Source: Bacteroidota bacterium (lineage in GTDB: Bacteria; Bacteroidota; Bacteroidia; Palsa-965). From it: 64,000 nt of DNA. The DNA is taken from contig JACQAM010000006.1 of NCBI GenBank assembly GCA_016194975.1, forward strand, positions 62,001 to 126,000, read 5' to 3'. The notes below the pieces were generated by a model that was not told the origin of the DNA, did not search any database, and was given only the letters and a program-made list of their open reading frames with translations. The position numbers and the translations under genes are program-made. Positions 17,117-30,276 of the stretch are shown here, in pieces; the stretch's first letter is position 1; every line of letters starts with the position of its first letter.

Positions 17117-18054
17117 AAGAAAAAAATAAATTCAGAAAAATAATTCTAGCCGGCGGCAGCGGTTATATGGGAACCGTGCTTGCCGATTTTTTCAGCGATA
17201 GATGCGATGAGATCGTGATATTGACGAGAAGAATAATTCCGCAGCGGAAAAATATCAGGACCGTTTCGTGGGATGCGAAAAGAGCGGGCGAATGGAAAAA
17301 TGAAATCGAGAATTCAGATCTCGTCATTAATCTCACCGGGAAAAGTGTGAATTGCCGTTACAATAAAAAGAACCGCGAAGAGATCCTGGATTCAAGACTG
17401 AACGCTACCAATATTCTAGGGCAAGTGATCGCACAGTGTAAAAATCCGCCGCGCGTGTGGATCAATTGTGCTTCGGCAACTATTTATCGTCATGCAGAAG
17501 ATCGCGCAATGGATGAAACTACCGGTGAGATCGGCAAAGGATTTTCAGTGGAAGTTTGTAAAGCGTGGGAAAAAACTTTTTTCGCACAGGAAACTCCGCG
17601 TACCAGAAAAGTTGCTTTGCGTGTGGGAATTGTGCTCGGACCGGATGACGGAGTTTTTCCGCGGCTTAAAAATCTTGTGCGATTCGGTTTGGGCGGACGC
17701 CACGGAAACGGACAGCAAAGATTTACGTGGATACACGAGCGCGATATGGCGCGTGTGATGGAATGGATAGTTGAAAATAAAAATGCGACAGGAATTTACA
17801 ATTGCACAGCGCCGGATGTGCACATCAACAAGGACGCGATGAAGATCATCCGCGAAGAAATGAAAAAAAGTTTTGGATTGCCGGCGTTTACCTGGATGCT
17901 GACGATCGGCGCAATATTAATTGGTACTGAAACAGAACTTTTATTGAAAAGCCGCTGGGTTGTTCCCGCACGATTACTCAGCGAAGGATTCCGGTTCGAA
18001 TTCCCACAGTTCCGTGAGGCCATACACAATATTGTAAAAGCGTCCAATCTGTAG
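17113..18054 (+). CDS. TIGR01777 family NAD(P)-dependent epimerase
   Basis: 313 residues from the ATG at 17113, which overlaps the regulator stop by ATGA; a frame start at 17080 would overlap further and I reject it. The Rossmann loop is ILAGGSGYMGTVLADFF (about 9-25). NLTGKSVNCRYNKKNREEILDSR is the TIGR01777 hallmark, and DUF1731-type sequence RWVVPARLLSEGFRFEFP closes the protein. These extended short-chain dehydrogenase-like proteins (YfcH/SDR39U1 group) have no firmly assigned substrate. Coupling to the GbsR gene suggests co-regulation. Confidence 0.88.
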   Translation: MKEKNKFRKIILAGGSGYMGTVLADFFSDRCDEIVILTRRIIPQRKNIRTVSWDAKRAGEWKNEIENSDLVINLTGKSVNCRYNKKNREEILDSRLNATNILGQVIAQCKNPPRVWINCASATIYRHAEDRAMDETTGEIGKGFSVEVCKAWEKTFFAQETPRTRKVALRVGIVLGPDDGVFPRLKNLVRFGLGGRHGNGQQRFTWIHERDMARVMEWIVENKNATGIYNCTAPDVHINKDAMKIIREEMKKSFGLPAFTWMLTIGAILIGTETELLLKSRWVVPARLLSEGFRFEFPQFREAIHNIVKASNL

Positions 18055-18184
18055 TTATAAGACCATCATATTAGATCTTTTCATTGGTAAGCTTATGTCC
18101 TATAATTAATGTTATGTTAAATATAAATTTTAGCCATTTCTTCTGTCACCTGTAGCTTATCATGTTCAAGAGAAAGCGCAAAAA

Positions 18185-18215
18185 AAAGGACACTGTCTCC
18201 CTGACAATGTCCTTT
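18185..18215. terminator. Bidirectional intrinsic terminator
   Basis: 13-bp stem with one mismatch: AAAGGACACTGTC (18185-18197), loop TCCCT, GACAATGTCCTTT (18203-18215). It has an A-run on the left and T-rich sequence on the right, and serves the epimerase gene and the opposing TPR gene. Confidence 0.88.
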
Positions 18216-18236
18216 CTAATTTTTTAATTCTTGAAT

Positions 18237-19520
18237 TTATCCTCCGTTCGCTTGTAATTTTTTTATTTCTTCTTTTATGCGCGTGTAGTTTGCATCGTCA
18301 CTCATCTGGCTATAACAATTCTTGAGCGCGATCAGGCAACTCATGTCTTTCGGATCGAGCGTGTGCGCTGTTTCAAGATATTTTGCGGCATCAGGCAATG
18401 GTTTTTCCCACATACCACGATATTTTGCTGCATCTGCAATTGTTGATGCGCTGCGGTTGTAATACTCTACTGACTGGTTGTAATATAACACACCCAGGTT
18501 GTAATTCGCTTCAAGCGATTTCGGATCAATGTCAATTGCTTTTTTGTAATACGTTGCTGCTTTATCCACGAGCTCCTCATAATTTTTTGGTTTAGGCGCA
18601 TCTGTTCCATCTGCATTTTTCGGATTCGCCAGTCGATCATAAACATTTCCAACCACGAGATTCAACTGCGCATCATTCGGCCGTTGAGCAATGAGTGCGC
18701 TCAGTTCATCGATCGCTTCCTGATCTTTTCCCGCTTTCATTTTCATATTCACATCTTCCACGAGCAATGTTCCGTTGCCTGGATATTTTTTCAATCCATC
18801 ACTGATCGTTTGTTTGTAATTGACGGTGTCGCCCATTTCTTTGTACACCGAAGCGATCTTTGCCCAGGTATCTCCTCCGCCGGAATTAGCAGCAGCAAGC
18901 AACTTGAAATTTTTCAGCGCCTGTTCATACATTTTCGAATTGAGTGCGGCATCGGCAGCGTTGTGCACATTCACTGTGTCAAACATTTTTGATGATGAAG
19001 AAATATCAATGGCCAGTTCAAACATCGGTTCCGACTCTGCATACATCTGGTGATTGAAACGTGTAATGCCTGCATTCTGCACATCGTTATAACAATCGCG
19101 CAAGCCCGGTCCGTAACAATCATCCTGGTACACCTGCAATTTTGCATCAAGCGTTTTACATTTCAGGTAGGAATTTGTTGCCTCCACAAGATTTGCAACC
19201 GGCGAAGCGAAAAATGCTTTAGCAGTTTTTTTCGGAGGTTCGGTAATTTCAGGATGAGCAGCAATTGTATCCGAAAGTTGTTTCTGGTAAAGCGCGAGAT
19301 AAATATTTCCCCGGTAACCCCATGTTTTTGCATTGTCTTTTGTATCTGCATTGATGGTTGCTTTATCAATAGCAACTTTCGCTTTATTGAGATCATAAGG
19401 ATCTTTTGATTTGCGATAAGTATTCAAAGCAGACCACGCATTGGTCACTTCGTTGGGTTGAGCAATTACTTCTGCAGTTCCTAATGAAAAGATAATTGCT
19501 AATGCGAAAAAACGTTTCAT
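18237..19520 (-). CDS. Secreted tetratricopeptide repeat protein
   Basis: 427 residues. A signal peptide (MKRFFALAIIFSLGTAEVIA, cleaved near QPNE) is followed by TPR-like helices over the rest, clearest at ALKNFKLLAAANSGGGDTWAKIASVYKEMGD and YYKKAIDIDPKSLEANYNLGVLYYNQSVEYYN. I infer a periplasmic or outer-membrane-associated scaffold; no enzyme motif is present. It is preceded by gyrA in the same direction (65-base gap) and ends at the two-way terminator. Confidence 0.85.
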   Translation of the reverse strand: MKRFFALAIIFSLGTAEVIAQPNEVTNAWSALNTYRKSKDPYDLNKAKVAIDKATINADTKDNAKTWGYRGNIYLALYQKQLSDTIAAHPEITEPPKKTAKAFFASPVANLVEATNSYLKCKTLDAKLQVYQDDCYGPGLRDCYNDVQNAGITRFNHQMYAESEPMFELAIDISSSSKMFDTVNVHNAADAALNSKMYEQALKNFKLLAAANSGGGDTWAKIASVYKEMGDTVNYKQTISDGLKKYPGNGTLLVEDVNMKMKAGKDQEAIDELSALIAQRPNDAQLNLVVGNVYDRLANPKNADGTDAPKPKNYEELVDKAATYYKKAIDIDPKSLEANYNLGVLYYNQSVEYYNRSASTIADAAKYRGMWEKPLPDAAKYLETAHTLDPKDMSCLIALKNCYSQMSDDANYTRIKEEIKKLQANGG

Positions 19521-19585
19521 TGTTTTTTATTTTGATTTTATTTTCTTTTTATAATGACGGTTGAATGAAAAGAATTCCATAAAAC

Positions 19586-22207
19586 TCAATCCTCACGTTC
19601 ATTTTCAATATCCGTGCCATCATCATCCTGCTGATCGTCGGCATCGTCAGTTGATTCTTCTGTTTCCGGTTCCTGTTCATCGGCTGAATCCGCCATAGAA
19701 GTATCCACTGTTCCATCCACCTTCACATGCTCTACATCAGGATCTGATTCAACAACTGTCACTGCGCCGATATTGTCTCCCTCCTGCAATGTGATCAGTC
19801 GTACGCCTTGCGTAGCGCGTCCCATCACGCGCAGGTCAGCAACGCACATGCGAATGACAATTCCATTCGTGGAGATGATCATGAGATCATTTTCGTCCGT
19901 CACTGATTTTATGGAAATGAGTACGCCGGTTTTTTCCGTGATGTTGATCGTCTTCACTCCTTTTCCACCACGGCGTGTTTCGCGGTAATTATCCACATCC
20001 GAACGTTTTCCATAACCTTTTTCAGAAACAACAAGTACAGCCGGACGATTTGCCGGAGGCATGGAGATCATTCCGATTACTTCATCTTTTTCTCCGGCAA
20101 GTTTTATAGCGCGAACGCCGGAAGCATTTCTTCCCATCGCACGAAGCGTGATCACTTTTTCTTCGCCGCGCATTACGGATTGACTGAAGCGAACCACTTT
20201 TCCCATTCGTGATGCGATCATTAGCTGATCATCGTTGTTCACCAGGATTGCTTCCAGTAAAGTATCTCCATCGCGCACGTTGATGGCGTTGATGCCGTTA
20301 GCACGCGGGCGCGAATATGCTTCGAGCACCGTTTTCTTCACTGTGCCTTTTTTCGTGCAGAGAACAATGAAATTATTTTTGATGTATTCTTCTTCCGAAA
20401 GATTTTTCACGAGAATATAGGCGCGGATCTTATCGGCACTCGGGAGACTGAGCAGATTCTGGATCGCTCTTCCCTTCGAAGTTTTATTTCCTTCCGGAAT
20501 TTCATAAGCGCGCAACCAGAAGCAGCGTCCCTGTTCGGTGAAGAATAAAAGATAGCCGTGCGTGTTGGCAACGAAAAGATGTTCAACAAAATCTTCATCA
20601 CGCGTTGCCGATCCTCTTGAACCACGTCCTCCCCTATTCTGCGCTCTGTAATCCGAAAGCGGCGTGCGTTTGATGTAACCCATGTGAGAAATGGTCACCA
20701 CTACATCTTCATCCACGATGAGATCTTCTATGCGTTGTTCGCCTGCGGTGTAAATAATTTCGGTTCTTCGCTCGTCGCCGTACTTTGTTTTTATTTCGCG
20801 CAATTCATCTTTGATAATTTCCATTCGCAGCGTTTCATCTTCCAGCACTTCTTTCAGGAATGAAATAAGTTTCATCAGGTCATCAAATTCTTCGCGAATC
20901 TTATCGCGCTCCAACCCGGTGAGTACCCGCAAACGCAATTCGAGAATAGCAGCCGACTGAATATCGGAAAGACTGAAACTGCTCATTAATTTTTCTTTCG
21001 CTTCATTCGGTGTTGAAGATTCGCGGATGATGCGGATCACTTCATCAAGATGATCGAGTGCAATGAGATAACCCTGTAGGATATGGGCACGTTTTTCTGC
21101 CTGTTCGAGATCGTATTTTGTTCGGCGTACAACAACTTCATGCCGGAAATCGACATAATGTCCGATAAGTTGTTTGAGATTAAGCAAATACGGGCGTCCT
21201 CCGACGAGCGCAATATTATTTACCGAGAACGAAGTCTGTAGCGCAGTGAACTTGTAAAGGTTATTGAGAACTACATTGGGAATAGAATCTTTTTTAAGAT
21301 CGTAAACCACGCGCATTCCATCACGATCCGATTCGTCACGTAAGTCGGAAATTCCTTCCAGTTTTTTCTCATTGATAAGATCGGCAGTTGCTTTGATCAT
21401 TTGCCATTTGTTCACGAGATATGGAATTTCAGTGACAATAATTTTTTCTTTTCCTCCTTCTGTTTCTATATGCGCTTTTGCGCGGAGCACAACTTTTCCT
21501 CTTCCGGTTTCCAACGCTTCTTTCACTCCGCTGTATCCGTAAATACTTCCACCGGTTGGAAAATCGGGCGCCTTCACATGTTTGATCAATCCCTCAATGG
21601 AGATCTCACGATTGTCGATGTATGCAATGGTGGCGTCAATAACTTCTGATAAATTATGCGGAGGCATATTCGTTGCCATTCCTACAGCAATTCCGGAAGC
21701 GCCATTCACCAATAAATTCGGAATTCTCGAAGGAAGAACAGTTGGCTCCTCAAGTGAATCATCGAAATTCGGACGGAAGTCGACGGTATTCTTCTCAATG
21801 TCGGAAAGCATTTCTTCCGCAATTTTTCTCAGTCGCGCTTCGGTATAACGCATCGCTGCCGGAGGATCTCCATCTACAGAGCCGAAATTTCCCTGTCCGT
21901 CAACGAGCGGATAACGCAGACTCCATTCCTGCGCCATTCGCACCATGGTATCATAAACTGAACTATCGCCGTGCGGATGATATTTACCGAGGACTTCACC
22001 AACGATACGCGCCGATTTTTTATAGGGCCTGTTGGAAAGCACGCCCAGGTCAAGCATTCCGAATAAAACGCGGCGGTGTACCGGCTTCAATCCATCTCGT
22101 ACGTCCGGTAGCGCGCGGGAAACGATCACTGACATCGAATAATCGATGTAAGCAGTTTTCATTTCATTTTCTATGTTGATCGGGATGATCTTTTCGCCTT
22201 CAGCCAT
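19586..22207 (-). CDS. gyrA: DNA gyrase subunit A
   Basis: 873 residues. It forms the cleavage-religation core of gyrase. The catalytic Tyr121 is in [10 protein letters not shown]; the quinolone-determining loop [15 protein letters not shown] keeps Ser82 and Asp86 (E. coli Ser83 and Asp87), so no classic resistance change is present. The GyrA box is present as [10 protein letters not shown] at about 525, which supports gyrase rather than topoisomerase IV. Six beta-pinwheel blades follow, and the last 45 residues are strongly acidic (DE-rich), as in many GyrA tails. gyrB is not in the window. Confidence 0.95.
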   Translation of the reverse strand: MAEGEKIIPINIENEMKTAYIDYSMSVIVSRALPDVRDGLKPVHRRVLFGMLDLGVLSNRPYKKSARIVGEVLGKYHPHGDSSVYDTMVRMAQEWSLRYPLVDGQGNFGSVDGDPPAAMRYTEARLRKIAEEMLSDIEKNTVDFRPNFDDSLEEPTVLPSRIPNLLVNGASGIAVGMATNMPPHNLSEVIDATIAYIDNREISIEGLIKHVKAPDFPTGGSIYGYSGVKEALETGRGKVVLRAKAHIETEGGKEKIIVTEIPYLVNKWQMIKATADLINEKKLEGISDLRDESDRDGMRVVYDLKKDSIPNVVLNNLYKFTALQTSFSVNNIALVGGRPYLLNLKQLIGHYVDFRHEVVVRRTKYDLEQAEKRAHILQGYLIALDHLDEVIRIIRESSTPNEAKEKLMSSFSLSDIQSAAILELRLRVLTGLERDKIREEFDDLMKLISFLKEVLEDETLRMEIIKDELREIKTKYGDERRTEIIYTAGEQRIEDLIVDEDVVVTISHMGYIKRTPLSDYRAQNRGGRGSRGSATRDEDFVEHLFVANTHGYLLFFTEQGRCFWLRAYEIPEGNKTSKGRAIQNLLSLPSADKIRAYILVKNLSEEEYIKNNFIVLCTKKGTVKKTVLEAYSRPRANGINAINVRDGDTLLEAILVNNDDQLMIASRMGKVVRFSQSVMRGEEKVITLRAMGRNASGVRAIKLAGEKDEVIGMISMPPANRPAVLVVSEKGYGKRSDVDNYRETRRGGKGVKTINITEKTGVLISIKSVTDENDLMIISTNGIVIRMCVADLRVMGRATQGVRLITLQEGDNIGAVTVVESDPDVEHVKVDGTVDTSMADSADEQEPETEESTDDADDQQDDDGTDIENERED

Positions 22208-22391
22208 GTCTTAATGTCACTGTTTCAGTTTAGCACGTTTCTTGCATAATTCATTGGAGAAAACGTGTGTTAATCAGGAGCCCGAAAGTACCGAAAATCA
22301 CTTGAAAAACGAGGCCATTTACGCTCTTATTATTAACATTTTCACGTGAATAAAAACGAGATGAAAAGCCCTCGTCGGGAGTGATTGTAGT

Positions 22392-22399
22392 TACTTTTG
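22392..22399 (+). promoter_or_regulatory. Candidate -7 box for clpC
   Basis: TACTTTTG matches TAnnTTTG, 77 bases upstream of the chosen clpC ATG. No clear -33 TTG at standard spacing. The 269-base divergent gyrA-clpC gap shows no other feature. Confidence 0.35.
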
Positions 22400-22476
22400 A
22401 AATGCCCTGAAAAATGGGTAATTTTATAGTTAAGTACATCCTCACAACAAGGACATTTTGCAAAAAAAATAAAGTT

Positions 22477-25044
<2,568 letters not shown>

Positions 25045-25062
25045 AACAAAACCAATAAATTA

Positions 25063-25099
25063 AATAGCCTGCCAATTAACTGGCGGGCTATTTTTTTTT
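25063..25099 (+). terminator. Intrinsic terminator of clpC
   Basis: 12-bp stem AATAGCCTGCCA (25063-25074) / TGGCGGGCTATT (25081-25092) with one G-T wobble, loop ATTAAC and a T-run to 25099. Confidence 0.92.
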
Positions 25100-25772
25100 A
25101 CGTCTTCGCTTTTTCCTTCCTGAAACTATACACCGCCATGAATCCTACATTCAGGTAGTTTAGATTTCCGTTGAGATCGGAAGCGATGTATGCTTTGTGT
25201 TCGTTCAGGTAGAGACGATACGGATCGAAATGATAATCGGTAAGATCTACAGCGGCCTGGATACCGATCGCAAAACTTCCTTCGGTATAGAAATAAACCC
25301 CGGTTTCTGCAGCGATGATTTTATAAATGTATTTCGTTTTCAGAATGGCAGGATCGGGCGTAGCAAGAATGGAAAGTCCGTAATAATGCACCTGCCCTTC
25401 CATCATGGTGAGACCCACGTACCATACCGAATTATCTCCCACTACTCTGTCATAACCAACGCGAATTCCGCCGTGATGACTTTGTGCATAGGTATTGATG
25501 CCCGGAATTTTATTATCGGCCGTCTTCCAAAGGTTAGTTTCGTATTGAATTCCAATTTGGAAACCGTGAAAAACAGCGTAAGAAAAATTTACAGTAACAT
25601 CATAAATACCAGTGAAACTACGGCGATACGCTTTATTTGCTAAACCATGCGGGACAGTTGCAGTTCCGCGTACACTCATTTTAAAAGGAACACCATTCTT
25701 CAGATCCTGCGCATGCAGCAACTCAAAAGGAAAAAGAAAAAAGAATAAAAAAATGCGGAAGTATTTTGCCAT
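25098..25772 (-). CDS. Predicted outer-membrane beta-barrel protein of unknown function
   Basis: 224 residues from the ATG at 25772; the frame also offers a TTG two codons upstream. A signal peptide (MAKYFRIFLFFFLFPFELLHA, cleaved before QDL) is followed by alternating polar/hydrophobic strands with aromatic girdles (FSYAVFHGFQIGIQYET, HHGGIRVGYDRVV, WYVGLTMMEG, LNYLNVGFMAVYSF), the pattern of a small barrel. I do not recognise a specific family. The stop lies at the clpC terminator, so the two genes converge. Confidence 0.7.
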   Translation of the reverse strand: MAKYFRIFLFFFLFPFELLHAQDLKNGVPFKMSVRGTATVPHGLANKAYRRSFTGIYDVTVNFSYAVFHGFQIGIQYETNLWKTADNKIPGINTYAQSHHGGIRVGYDRVVGDNSVWYVGLTMMEGQVHYYGLSILATPDPAILKTKYIYKIIAAETGVYFYTEGSFAIGIQAAVDLTDYHFDPYRLYLNEHKAYIASDLNGNLNYLNVGFMAVYSFRKEKAKT

Positions 25773-25861
25773 ACTCAATTCCCAAATATAATCATTGGTA
25801 CTCTATTTTGCCGGCAACAACAGAACTATTCCAACCTGAACAGATTTCTATGAAGGAAAAT

Positions 25862-27718
25862 TTATTTCCTGATCCAGGTATCAGCGTGGAATTTTGCCTG
25901 CACATCTGCGGCTACCGAAGAAAGTGAATCGACGGACGATGATTTTGAAACAGAAACATAATACAGGTCGCCGTTCTTTTCGAGTTCTGCGAGATACCCG
26001 CGCGTGCGCCATGTGCGCAATGTGAGATCAGCATTTGATTTCTGGCGGAATACTCCGGCGATGAGTGAATAATCTTCGTTCGTTTCGGGGCGCGCACTTT
26101 TTTTATTTTTCTCAATGAAAACAGGCGTAACGAGTCCGGCAATTTCTTTTTGTTGTTTTTCATCTGAATTGGCAACAGCATTATTCAACGTGTCGCCGAA
26201 ACAATAAAGATATCCGTCTCTCGATGCGATGAAAATTTTTCCTCCATTAGCAACAGGGCTTGCTTCAAAAATCCCGGGATGAAAATCCAGAGGAAAAAAA
26301 TTCCCATTGGCACTGTACGAGAATAAATAAATTCCGGAATAACCTGCAGCGATAAGATGATCCTGAACGAAAATAGGAGTGGAAATGGAAGAGCCGATAT
26401 GTTTGTGATAACGAAGAACCGGAACTGGATATTTTGTTTTTCCGTCGGGACCCGTGGACATGGAATCTTTTTCAATGCGATCATATTGCACCACATTCAA
26501 TTCTCCGTCGATGCCGGTGAATGCAGCAAGATGATCATCGCCTCCTTTGTTATAAAAATCATTCACCGCCACACTTCCTACTACTCCACCTTCCCAATCT
26601 GCAAAATGAAGATCGCCGGTAGGAAAATACCATTGCACACATTGTGCAGGATCTTTTTTCGGATCAAGTTTGAAAATTCCGCCGTTGCCGGTGATGTATT
26701 GTTTTTCTACCGGAATGAGAATGCAACTGTCGGAAGTAACAACAGGAGTTCCATCCAAATCGGAACCAATGTAAAAATCCCAATCAATAATTTTTTTTGT
26801 GAGCGAATACCCGTACACGTGCCCGGAGCCCGCAGTGATGTACACGTGATCGCCAATGCGCGCAGGAGAACTTTCCGTCACAAGATTTCCCCCGTGTTTC
26901 GCCGCATCCTCGTTATTGTAAAGTTGCTCTTCTGAAAAAACGCGCGGATGAAAAACAGAATCGTCAGGTTGTGTTTCTTTTCCCGGATCGAATGAAATGA
27001 ATTTTCCATTCTCCAGGCCGATGTAAGCGGTATCATTCACCACGAGCGCAGATGCATCACAATCGCGGCTATAGCTTGCCGTATGTTTCACATTGAAGCG
27101 CCATACTTCTTTCCCGGTGAAAAAAGAAACAGCACGAAAACTATTTGCAATTCCAGAACACATTTCCACATCCACACCTTTGCGGCTTCCCTGCATGATC
27201 ACGATCCTGTTCTGCGGATCTTTTGCGCTGTCGTTTTTCCAGATGGTTCCTGTTCCTTTCAGAATATCATCGAAAGAATAATTCCAGGTGACTTCTCCGG
27301 TTGCAGCATCAATTTTTTTCAGGTTGTGATCGAAAGCTCCCTGTATGAGCCATGTTTTGTTTTTTTCTTTCACCACGAGTGGCTGACCGGTCCATCCCGC
27401 ACCGAACCACTCCTCTACTCCTTTTTTTGCGGTGACGATCGTTGTGCCTTTGCCCAGAAAAGTTTTCCAGATCACATTCAGTTTATCACTTGCAGAGTCG
27501 CCGTAATAATTTCTTTTTTCGTTACCGAGGAAAGTGGAAACGCGGATGTCGATGGAATCCGGGATCTTTTTTTCCAGTGAAACAGTGGGTTCTGTAATGG
27601 AAAAATGTTGTTCTACCTGTGGAGCAGGAAAAATAAAAACTGAACAAGCGGTTTGAAAAACAACAAACAGCGTGGTAAAAAGAAGAAATCCTGAAATGAA
27701 ACGCCAGCGAATGGCCAT
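25862..27718 (-). CDS. Secreted PQQ-type beta-propeller protein
   Basis: 618 residues. A hydrophobic N-terminus (10-32) ending FQTACSVF could be a signal peptide or anchor; the Cys sits where a weak lipobox would be. The body has quinoprotein-like propeller blades: GAFDHNLKKIDAATGEVTWNY, VSFFTGKEVWRFNVKH, GSGHVYGYSLTKKIIDWDF, YSGIYLFSYSANG and ASRDGYLYCFGDT. Residues that bind PQQ or calcium in true dehydrogenases are not evident, so I do not call an enzyme. It is 50 bases downstream of the acyl-CoA ligase gene and probably in the same transcript as alkB. Confidence 0.75.
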   Translation of the reverse strand: MAIRWRFISGFLLFTTLFVVFQTACSVFIFPAPQVEQHFSITEPTVSLEKKIPDSIDIRVSTFLGNEKRNYYGDSASDKLNVIWKTFLGKGTTIVTAKKGVEEWFGAGWTGQPLVVKEKNKTWLIQGAFDHNLKKIDAATGEVTWNYSFDDILKGTGTIWKNDSAKDPQNRIVIMQGSRKGVDVEMCSGIANSFRAVSFFTGKEVWRFNVKHTASYSRDCDASALVVNDTAYIGLENGKFISFDPGKETQPDDSVFHPRVFSEEQLYNNEDAAKHGGNLVTESSPARIGDHVYITAGSGHVYGYSLTKKIIDWDFYIGSDLDGTPVVTSDSCILIPVEKQYITGNGGIFKLDPKKDPAQCVQWYFPTGDLHFADWEGGVVGSVAVNDFYNKGGDDHLAAFTGIDGELNVVQYDRIEKDSMSTGPDGKTKYPVPVLRYHKHIGSSISTPIFVQDHLIAAGYSGIYLFSYSANGNFFPLDFHPGIFEASPVANGGKIFIASRDGYLYCFGDTLNNAVANSDEKQQKEIAGLVTPVFIEKNKKSARPETNEDYSLIAGVFRQKSNADLTLRTWRTRGYLAELEKNGDLYYVSVSKSSSVDSLSSVAADVQAKFHADTWIRK

Positions 27719-27768
27719 GGGAGTTTTTGAAGGGGGTACCGAAGATACGAAAAAGAGAGAATTTTCGC

Positions 27769-29244
27769 TTACAAAAACAGCTTTTTCACTTCTGACTTCA
27801 ACGCTTTTCCCATTGAATTTCTCGGGATTTCTGCAACAAATTTCAACAGCGAAGGAATTTTGTACGGGGCAAGTTTGTCTTTGGCCCAGGCACGCAGTTC
27901 TTCCAGCGAAAATTCTTTTTCACCGGTTTGCAGCTTCAGGGCAACTGCAATTTTCTCTCCCCACGTTTCATCTTCAATGCCAGCCACACTGCATTCTTCA
28001 ATGGCCGCGTGTTCCAGCAAAACATTTTCGATCTCCAGTGCTGAAATTTTATAGCCACCGCATTTAATGATGTCGGTCGATAATCTTCCGGCGATGCGGA
28101 ACACGTTGTCTTCAAACACAACCATGTCTTCTGTGCGGAACCATCCGTCTTTCGTGAAACTCTTTTTCGTTTCTTCCGGCCGGTTCCAGTATTCTTTGAA
28201 AAGATTCCTGCCTCTCACTTCAAGTTCGCCTTCTGTTCCTTCCCCGCTTATCCGAACATCCATTCCGGGAAGTTGTACCCCAACACAACCTGCTTTCCGT
28301 TTGCCGTGAAGAGAATTCGACAACACCATCCCGGTTTCCGTCATCCCGTATCTTTCCAGTAAAAAATGTCCGCTGATCTTTTTCCATTTTTCAAGAACAG
28401 GAACAGGCAACGCTGCCGAACCGGAAACCATGAGACGGAAATTTCGACAGGCATCGGAATATTTTTCCCGAATAGTAGGATCGCATTTTTCCCAATGAGA
28501 AATTAATTTGGAATAAATAGTGGGCACCGCCATGAAAAGAGAATATTTTCTTCCCGCGATCTTTGCCCATACTTTTTCCGCATTAAACTCCGGAAGCATT
28601 TCGCAATGAGCGCCCGAATAAAGAGCACATAAAAGTTTATTGATCAAACCATGCGTGTGATGCAATGGAAGAAAATGCAGAATAGAATCGACTTCATTCC
28701 ATTCCCACGCCTGCACGAGACACGTAACCTGCGCGAGTACGGATGCATGCGTGTGCACGACACCCTTCGGTTTCCCGGTGGTGCCGCTGGTGTAAAGCAT
28801 GAGCGCATTGCAGCCGGCAGCCGGATAATCCCAATTGAAAGGAATGAATTTGCCGGAAAATATTTTTTCATCAAGTTCTATTATATTCTTCAATCCACCG
28901 GGCAAATGGCCGAGCATCGAAGAATGACAGAGAATTATTTCAGCGCCCGAATCTTTCAGAACATATTCTACTTCGGGAACAGCGTGCTCTTTACAAATTG
29001 GAACCACCATAGCACCGCTCATCCATCCCGCAAGTAATCCTGCTGTAAAAGTTATGCCCGGCGGACAGAGCAGCGCAATGCGTTCTCCTTTGAATTTCCG
29101 GTGAGAAAAAAGTTCCGCACCGATAAAGCTTGCTGAATTGAAAATAAATTCCGAAGAATATTTTCCATGCCCGTCTTCCAAGATATTTTTCCGCGGATGC
29201 TCCACGACAATTTCAGCAAAACGTTCAGGAAAAGTTGCAGCCAC
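27769..29244 (-). CDS. AMP-dependent acyl-CoA synthetase/ligase
   Basis: 491 residues from a GTG that shares one base with the alkB stop (TAGTG). ANL-family motifs in order: P-loop LMLYTSGTTGKPKGVVHTH (about 148-166), LPLHHTHGL, adenine motif ERYGMTETG, GWFRTEDM, hinge GRLSTDIIKCGGYKISALEIE and the C-terminal catalytic Lys in PRNSMGKALKSEV. It activates a carboxylic acid to its CoA thioester. The sequence is of the short MatB/ACSF3-like size. Behind alkB it plausibly activates fatty acids made from alkanes; substrate length cannot be read. Confidence 0.88.
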   Translation of the reverse strand: MAATFPERFAEIVVEHPRKNILEDGHGKYSSEFIFNSASFIGAELFSHRKFKGERIALLCPPGITFTAGLLAGWMSGAMVVPICKEHAVPEVEYVLKDSGAEIILCHSSMLGHLPGGLKNIIELDEKIFSGKFIPFNWDYPAAGCNALMLYTSGTTGKPKGVVHTHASVLAQVTCLVQAWEWNEVDSILHFLPLHHTHGLINKLLCALYSGAHCEMLPEFNAEKVWAKIAGRKYSLFMAVPTIYSKLISHWEKCDPTIREKYSDACRNFRLMVSGSAALPVPVLEKWKKISGHFLLERYGMTETGMVLSNSLHGKRKAGCVGVQLPGMDVRISGEGTEGELEVRGRNLFKEYWNRPEETKKSFTKDGWFRTEDMVVFEDNVFRIAGRLSTDIIKCGGYKISALEIENVLLEHAAIEECSVAGIEDETWGEKIAVALKLQTGEKEFSLEELRAWAKDKLAPYKIPSLLKFVAEIPRNSMGKALKSEVKKLFL

Positions 29245-30275
29245 TATTCCGCGATTTTCTTTTTAAAAATTTCCGGCACAAGCGGATTCACTTTGCGGAA
29301 CCACCATTTCGGGAAGAGCGCGATGTAATACATTCCGAAATATCCGGAAGGAAGTTCAGGCGTGCCTGCATGCGATACGAGTGTGTGATAAGGTTTCGAT
29401 GCACGAAGATGATGATCAGAATGACGAACGAGTTCGAAGAGCGAATTCCGGCTTCCGGGTTTATCTGTTCTCCAGGAATGAATGGCATCGATCTTTTTTT
29501 CTTCGCCGCGCACGAGTGCATAATGTTCGATGTAACTCACATATTCCAGAAAATGGATCGCAAATAAAGTTTGAATGGCATAAGCAAGCAAAGCGAATTT
29601 TCCGAGGATCACTCCTACAGCAACAAACATGAGCAGTTCAAGCGCAGTTGTTGTTACCACGTAATTCGAAAGCCCGTAAGTGAATTCATTTCCTTCTTTC
29701 TCCAGGCGTTTCACTTCGAGCTGCAAGGAATGCCACCACTGAAAAGGAACAGACCGTGTGAGAAAATCATAATAGGATTCTCCGTAACGCGCTGTAGCAG
29801 GATCAGCATTGGTTCCTACATTTTTATGATGACCGTGAATATGCTCAATATAAAAATGCATATAACTTCCGAGAAAAAGATTCACCTGCCCGAGCATGCG
29901 CGCATAAAAATATTTGCGGTGAACAAGTTCGTGTGCACAAATGAATCCTGCCACACCGGTATTCAATCCTGTCGAGAGCGCACAGGTGATAAGCGAAAAA
30001 ATATTTTGTGGATGAACCGCCATCTTCAGCAAAGCAAAAACCGAAAGAATATGCAGCAACGAAGAAATGACAAGAATAAGATCAGGGAAAAAACTATCTG
30101 TGAATTCAGGCGGATCATTCTCTGAAGGTTTTTTTATCCAGTCTGCACAGGGAAGAATCACCATTGCCCAAATAATATTTGCGATCGCAAATTTCACACT
30201 TACAATATTTCCAAGCAGCACAAGAATTCCCGGCAGCAGGGCGAATAGGTAACGTATGGAATAACGGAAATTCAT
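29244..30275 (-). CDS. alkB: AlkB-type alkane 1-monooxygenase
   Basis: 343 residues from the ATG at 30275, one base beyond the ybbR stop; a start at 30305 would overlap ybbR by 29 bases. It has about six membrane segments and the diiron histidine boxes of AlkB: HELVHRK, EHIHGHHKNVGT, and RHSDHHLRASKPYHTL, plus YIEHYALVR at the position of the HYG motif (Gly replaced by Ala). AlkB hydroxylates the terminal carbon of alkanes with rubredoxin as electron donor. No rubredoxin gene is nearby. Overlap with the ligase gene supports a hydrocarbon or fatty-acid role; a related desaturase or hydroxylase with another substrate is possible. Confidence 0.8.
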   Translation of the reverse strand: MNFRYSIRYLFALLPGILVLLGNIVSVKFAIANIIWAMVILPCADWIKKPSENDPPEFTDSFFPDLILVISSLLHILSVFALLKMAVHPQNIFSLITCALSTGLNTGVAGFICAHELVHRKYFYARMLGQVNLFLGSYMHFYIEHIHGHHKNVGTNADPATARYGESYYDFLTRSVPFQWWHSLQLEVKRLEKEGNEFTYGLSNYVVTTTALELLMFVAVGVILGKFALLAYAIQTLFAIHFLEYVSYIEHYALVRGEEKKIDAIHSWRTDKPGSRNSLFELVRHSDHHLRASKPYHTLVSHAGTPELPSGYFGMYYIALFPKWWFRKVNPLVPEIFKKKIAE

Positions 30276-30276
30276 T

